In this document: positions 5,321 through 8,088 of the stretch, in pieces | How positions within the stretch are numbered: the stretch's first letter is position 1 | How the letters are laid out: every line of letters starts with the position of its first letter | Source of the DNA: JBAYVY01 sp041674345 | Lineage (GTDB): Bacteria > Planctomycetota > Phycisphaerae > Phycisphaerales > Zrk34 | Length of the DNA stretch: 8,088 nucleotides | Direction of reading: 5' to 3' | NCBI GenBank assembly: GCA_041674345.1 | Contig: JBAYVY010000162.1 | Span: 1-8,088 of the forward strand | The notes under the pieces: generated by a model | Seen by the model: only the letters and a program-made list of their open reading frames with translations | The model's database searches: none | What the model was told of the DNA's origin: nothing | Program-made: the position numbers and the translations under genes

Positions 5321-5326
5321 TAAAAT
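5321..5326 (+). promoter_or_regulatory. candidate -10 hexamer of cbiM
   Basis: TAAAAT (5/6 to TATAAT) lies 25 nt before the GTG start. There is no recognisable -35 at 16-18 bp. A GGAG ribosome-binding site (5341-5344) lies 7 nt before the GTG at 5352 and fixes the start. Confidence 0.3.
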
Positions 5327-5351
5327 AAGTCTTCTTCGACGGAGCTGCCCC

Positions 5352-6344
5352 GTGCATATCCCCGACAACTTCCTCGATCCCAAAACCGCCCTCATCACCG
5401 CCTCACTCGCCGCGACAGGTCTCGGCGTCGCCCTCCGTCACGCACGCAAACATCTCCCCCCCCGCAAAGTCCCCCTGCTCGGCCTCTCCGCCGCGTTCGT
5501 CTTCGCCGCTCAAATGCTCAACTTCCCCGTGCTCGGCGGAACCAGCGGACACCTCATCGGAGCCGTCCTCGTCGCCGTCCTCCTCGGACCCTCCGCCGCC
5601 GTCATCGTCCTCTCCGCCGTCCTCATTGTCCAATGCCTCCTCTTCGCAGACGGCGGAATCACCGCCCTCGGCGCCAATATCTTCAACATGGCCCTCATCG
5701 GCGGCGCGGGCGGGTGGGCCGTGTACGCCCTCCTCCTCCGCATCATTCCAGGCCGCATGAATCGCACCCTCGCCATCACCATCGCCGCGTGGTCCAGCAC
5801 CGTCCTGGCCTCCATCGCTTGCGCCGGCGAACTCGCCTCGTCCGGCCTCCTCGACTGGTCCGTCGCCTTCCCCGCCATGACCTCCATCCACGCACTCATC
5901 GGCGTCGGCGAAGCCCTCATCACCACCCTCGTCATCAACGCCATCGCCCAAACACGCCCCGACCTGACTACTTCCAAGCACGGGATGGCCTTCTTAGGCC
6001 AGACCGTGGTTCCCCGCGAAAACCTCCTCCCCCTCCTCGTCTTCGGCCTGCTCATCTCCCTCGGTCTCGCCCTCTTCGTCGCGCCCTTCGCCTGTCCCTG
6101 GCCCGATGGTCTGGACAAAACCGCCCAGACGCTCGGCTTCGCCCATCGCGCTTCGCAATTCCCCCACGCCCCCTTCGCCGATTACCAAGTTCCGGGGGTC
6201 ACGTCCGGGGGCGGGGGCATCGCCACCGCGATCGCCGGTGCCGCCGGCACCCTCATCCTCTTCGGCCTGCTCCACCTCGCCGCCCGCGCCCTGTTCGCCC
6301 GTCGCCCCCCAACCCGCACCGATTCCCCCGCCGACGCCGCGTGA
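5352..6344 (+). CDS. cbiM: CbiM/NikMN-type substrate-binding subunit of a cobalt/nickel ECF transporter, with fused PDGLE domain
   Basis: 330 aa inner-membrane S component that captures Co2+ or Ni2+ for import. It starts at GTG, fixed by GGAG 7 nt upstream and by the obligatory N-terminal MHIPD; the amino terminus and H2 are metal ligands in this family. Further hallmarks: AAQMLNFPVLGGTSGHL at 52-68 with metal-ligand H67, LFADGGITALGANIFNM at 97-113, and HALIGVGEA near 180-188. The C-terminal part, with a membrane helix near 224-245, PDGLDKTAQTLGF at 251-263, ADYQVPG and a last helix, is the PDGLE (CbiN/NikN-like) domain fused in NikMN-type proteins. Residues 209-220 (KHGMAFLGQTVV) in the linker between the CbiM core and the PDGLE part are encoded by a family 2 hairpin. 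The CbiQ and CbiO partners are not in the window: the next genes are convergent. Cobalt versus nickel cannot be decided. Confidence 0.92.
   Translation: MHIPDNFLDPKTALITASLAATGLGVALRHARKHLPPRKVPLLGLSAAFVFAAQMLNFPVLGGTSGHLIGAVLVAVLLGPSAAVIVLSAVLIVQCLLFADGGITALGANIFNMALIGGAGGWAVYALLLRIIPGRMNRTLAITIAAWSSTVLASIACAGELASSGLLDWSVAFPAMTSIHALIGVGEALITTLVINAIAQTRPDLTTSKHGMAFLGQTVVPRENLLPLLVFGLLISLGLALFVAPFACPWPDGLDKTAQTLGFAHRASQFPHAPFADYQVPGVTSGGGGIATAIAGAAGTLILFGLLHLAARALFARRPPTRTDSPADAA
5976..6010 (+). repeat. family 2 hairpin, copy 3 (inside cbiM, in frame)
   Basis: AGCACGGGATGGCC and GGCCAGACCGTGGT pair at 11 of 14 positions around the loop TTCTTA. The mismatches include a tandem GA opposite GA between the outer CACGG/CCGTG and inner TGGCC/GGCCA stems. 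It is read as KHGMAFLGQTVV and joins the CbiM core to the PDGLE-domain region. Confidence 0.7.
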
Positions 6345-6376
6345 ACACGATCACCCCATACCCCGAATCATGCCGT

Positions 6377-6787
6377 TCAGGCCGCGAACGGATTCAACAC
6401 CCGCACCCCCGCGTGGGCGAAATCGTGCGTGTTGCGTGTCACAACGGTCAACCCGTGAACCAGCGCCGTCGCGGCGATCAGACTGTCTTTGACCGGCATC
6501 GCCTTGCCGCCGCGCCGAAGATCAGCCAGTAACCCCGCCCATCGAAGACCCGTGGCCGCGTCCCACGGAACACAATGAATCATCTGAACCCCCCGCGAAA
6601 ACCATTTCTCCAATCCCCGCCGGCGAACCCCGACCGGCAACAGATGAATCCCGAACCGGATTTCACCCAGAATGATCGGATCCACCGCGATCTCCCGCTC
6701 ATACCGGCGAAGCCACGCGATCACCCGCGCGTCCGGCCTCGCCCGCGTCGCTTCACTCAACACATTCGCGTCCACCAGATATTTCAC
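6377..6787 (-). CDS. vapC: VapC-type PIN-domain ribonuclease toxin
   Basis: 136 aa, usual length for VapC. PIN-domain toxins are Mg2+-dependent endoribonucleases that cut tRNA or rRNA and stop translation when the antitoxin is lost. Acidic metal-binding residues are visible: D6 in LVDANVLSE, E42 in ILGEIRFGI, D101 in PVKDSLIAATALVHGLTVVTRN, and N119/D122 in TRNTHDF. The protein ends with a typical VLNPF segment. It starts with GTG at 6787, where GTGA overlaps the vapB stop by 4 nt, so translation is probably coupled to the antitoxin. It is convergent with cbiM, with only 32 nt between the stops and no terminator seen in that gap. Confidence 0.93.
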   Translation of the reverse strand: MKYLVDANVLSEATRARPDARVIAWLRRYEREIAVDPIILGEIRFGIHLLPVGVRRRGLEKWFSRGVQMIHCVPWDAATGLRWAGLLADLRRGGKAMPVKDSLIAATALVHGLTVVTRNTHDFAHAGVRVLNPFAA

Positions 6788-7014
6788 AGCGTGTCCGTCG
6801 ATTCGGATTCAATGGGGACGAAAAAATCCTTCACCGGACAGGCCAGCAGCCAGTCGGTCAGCCCGTCATTGACCGGCGGCTCCTTGCGGGACAAACGATA
6901 TTCCCCCCGGTCGATCCGTTTGACCTCGAACTGCTGACCCGGTTCGATGTGATCGCGACGCCGGATGCCGGCCGGCAAAACAATCTGCCCTTTGCTGGAA
7001 ACGGTCGTTTTCAT
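6784..7014 (-). CDS. vapB: AbrB/SpoVT-type VapB antitoxin
   Basis: 76 aa from ATG 7014 (a TTG one codon upstream would add one residue). The N-terminal swapped-hairpin DNA-binding domain is clear: KTTVSSKGQIVLPAGIRRR, then GQQFEVKRIDRGEYRL, about residues 2-43. The C-terminal tail (DWLLACPVKDFFVPI, about 54-68) is the part expected to bind and block VapC. It neutralises the toxin and represses its own promoter. No Shine-Dalgarno precedes the start. The promoter geometry suggests a leaderless mRNA. The stop codon overlaps the vapC start by 4 nt. Confidence 0.92.
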   Translation of the reverse strand: MKTTVSSKGQIVLPAGIRRRDHIEPGQQFEVKRIDRGEYRLSRKEPPVNDGLTDWLLACPVKDFFVPIESESTDTL

Positions 7015-7019
7015 CAATG

Positions 7020-7036
7020 GTAAGATAGCGTCTTAC
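7020..7036. promoter_or_regulatory. probable VapBC autoregulatory operator
   Basis: GTAAGA-TAGCG-TCTTAC is a perfect 6-bp inverted repeat with a 5-bp spacer. It covers the -10 and part of the promoter spacer. Position and symmetry fit repression by a dimeric AbrB-type VapB with VapC; this is inference from family behaviour. Confidence 0.55.
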
Positions 7037-7050
7037 TTTCGCCATGTCAA
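7022..7050 (-). promoter_or_regulatory. vapBC promoter
   Basis: On the minus strand, a perfect -35 TTGACA (7050-7045), exactly 17 bp, then -10 TATCTT (7027-7022, 4/6). The predicted +1 is about 7015, next to the ATG at 7014, so the transcript would be leaderless or nearly so. Confidence 0.6.
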
Positions 7051-7080
7051 ACCTCTTCGATGAATTACAGCACGAAAACA

Positions 7081-8088
7081 TCAATGCGGTTTCCATTCCG
7101 CCAATATCGGCTTCAACGCCTCCGGGATTCCTTGTAATTGCTCCAGCCGTTTGTGCAGATGCTTGTTCACCGCTTCGGCGATTTGTTCCTCATCGGGTTC
7201 ATCATCTTCCTTCCAAGTGGCAATTTGTATGCGCCCCAGTGCAGCCCAATTGCCGATTTTGTCTGAACTCTTGAAAAATGTGTTCAATCCGAATTCCTGA
7301 GGATCGGCAATCAGGCGAACAATCACGCGCTTTCGTAATTCTGCGTCAGTTGTGGGACAAACACGCATGAGGGAATGACAGCCCTTGCGGTTAATCCCTA
7401 CTTGCAGAAATATCCACTGACGAGGATCGAATGTTGCTCGTTGATTGATTGGCGGAAGGAAATCCTTCCACGACGATGGAATACATTCGACACGTTGATT
7501 GGTCCGGTTGATTACTGACCAGTGGCCATCATTTTTGATGGCGTCTTCGATGGCTATCACCAACCCCGCCGTAGGCGATCCCACATGTTCATAGATCAGT
7601 TCCAGTGCCTGACGATGATTCTTATAGATTTTTCTGCACAACTCCGCGATATCGGGCGCATTCATGAATCGTCTTTCTATCAAATTTAGATAATGGTCGA
7701 GGAAGGTGAGAACGTCTTCGCCGATGGATTTTTCCTGCATCTTTCGGACGCGCGACAGCACGCGATGCACGTCGGCGTAGCTGTAAACGCACCACGGATC
7801 GTCGCTGGGTTCGTCGCCCTCACGGGTGAGGAAAACACACAGCGTGGGCCAGCCATCGAAATGTTGGTTCAGGGTTTTTCGATATCTTGGCAATTGGTCG
7901 CTGTGTTCGCCTGCGTCGATTTTGTTTTCAACGGCGATGACGAATCTCGGTTCATCACATTTGATGTGGGGTTTAGCCAATTTTGACGACACAAAAACCT
8001 TATAAAACAGGCCAAAAATGAAATACAAGCAACTCAATGTCGTCCGAAACGAAAGCCGTTTAGCTCTCGTTATGCGAAAATCCCCTGA
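7081..8088 (-). CDS. PD-(D/E)XK nuclease superfamily protein, 5' end unresolved (partial or damaged)
   Basis: The reading frame is open from the right window edge to the stop at 7081. The first start codon in view is TTG 8037, giving 318 aa. Numbered from there, VIAVENKIDAGEHSDQLPRYR (33-53 region) holds the E37-x-K39 half of the nuclease motif and the following QL-x2-Y typical of the PDDEXK_4 group. Next come FLTREGDEPSD and a predicted helical/mixed C-terminal region (about 100-318) of unknown role. The catalytic Asp usually found about 15 residues before ENK, in an IDLLV-like strand, is absent. The N-terminus is instead a hydrophobic stretch (CLYFIFGLFYKVFV) unlike the family. No in-frame ATG lies before the conserved part. 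Base composition is visibly more AT-rich than the neighbours, suggesting horizontal acquisition. It lies 66 nt upstream of vapB on the same strand. A defence or mobile-DNA role is plausible but unproven. Confidence 0.6.
   Translation of the reverse strand, partial: SGDFRITRAKRLSFRTTLSCLYFIFGLFYKVFVSSKLAKPHIKCDEPRFVIAVENKIDAGEHSDQLPRYRKTLNQHFDGWPTLCVFLTREGDEPSDDPWCVYSYADVHRVLSRVRKMQEKSIGEDVLTFLDHYLNLIERRFMNAPDIAELCRKIYKNHRQALELIYEHVGSPTAGLVIAIEDAIKNDGHWSVINRTNQRVECIPSSWKDFLPPINQRATFDPRQWIFLQVGINRKGCHSLMRVCPTTDAELRKRVIVRLIADPQEFGLNTFFKSSDKIGNWAALGRIQIATWKEDDEPDEEQIAEAVNKHLHKRLEQLQGIPEALKPILAEWKPH

Noticed and set aside
5086..5328. 80-codon plus-strand ORF between the sirtuin gene and cbiM
   Set aside because: It is a translation of palindromic repeat B (NDEIRMTNE...SFVIRVSSFVI), a typical spurious product.
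5295..5351. Cobalamin or NiCo riboswitch upstream of cbiM
   Set aside because: No B12-box-like sequence or suitable multi-stem region was seen; the only structure upstream is the repeat palindromes.
7044..7274. 76-codon plus-strand ORF beginning MSNLFDELQHENINAVS
   Set aside because: It overlaps the vapBC promoter and the antisense 3' end of the nuclease gene, and has no recognisable domain or ribosome-binding site.

Overview
The window looks like a chromosomal segment of a GC-rich bacterium, most likely a planctomycete, possibly of the Phycisphaerae. This is inferred from four things: the GC-rich coding style, a zinc-ribbon/GYF-like/single-TM protein with a long Ala/Pro linker, tRNA genes without encoded CCA, and intergenic imperfect palindromes of a type that yields spurious 'SSFVIRISSFVI'-like translations in such genomes. 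No marker gene settles the taxonomy.

Layout from left to right. (1) An AlaC-type aminotransferase on the minus strand, running off the left edge. (2) A divergent intergenic region with heptamer repeats, then a plus-strand membrane-anchored double zinc-ribbon protein of unknown function. (3) A long imperfect palindrome, then tRNA-Leu(UAG) and tRNA-Ser(GGA) on the minus strand. (4) A plus-strand pair, truB (tRNA pseudouridine-55 synthase) and a class III sirtuin (CobB-type deacylase), overlapping by 17 nt. (5) About 300 bp of nested palindromic repeats. (6) cbiM, the S component of a cobalt/nickel ECF transporter with a fused PDGLE domain, without its CbiQ/CbiO partners in view. (7) On the minus strand, a vapBC toxin-antitoxin pair, and upstream of it an AT-richer gene of the PD-(D/E)XK nuclease type that reaches the right edge with an abnormal N-terminus.

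The most interesting feature is two families of short repeats that sit inside protein-coding genes in frame. Family 1 (about 41-50 nt) occurs in the zinc-ribbon gene, truB and the sirtuin gene. It is read each time in the same frame, giving a KP(G/R)QS(E/G)S...SAA.G peptide, and lies in a linker, a C-terminal tail and a surface loop. Family 2 is a hairpin with a TTCTTA-type loop and an interrupted stem. One copy is in frame inside cbiM and two are intergenic; one of these keeps the fold with different but complementary stem bases. The intergenic copies are nested within a third family of large palindromes, and one appears to have inserted with a 4-bp GAAT duplication. Together these suggest mobile palindromic mini-elements that invade genes without breaking them, similar in concept to Rickettsia palindromic elements and REP/RAYT systems. 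No mobilising enzyme is visible here.
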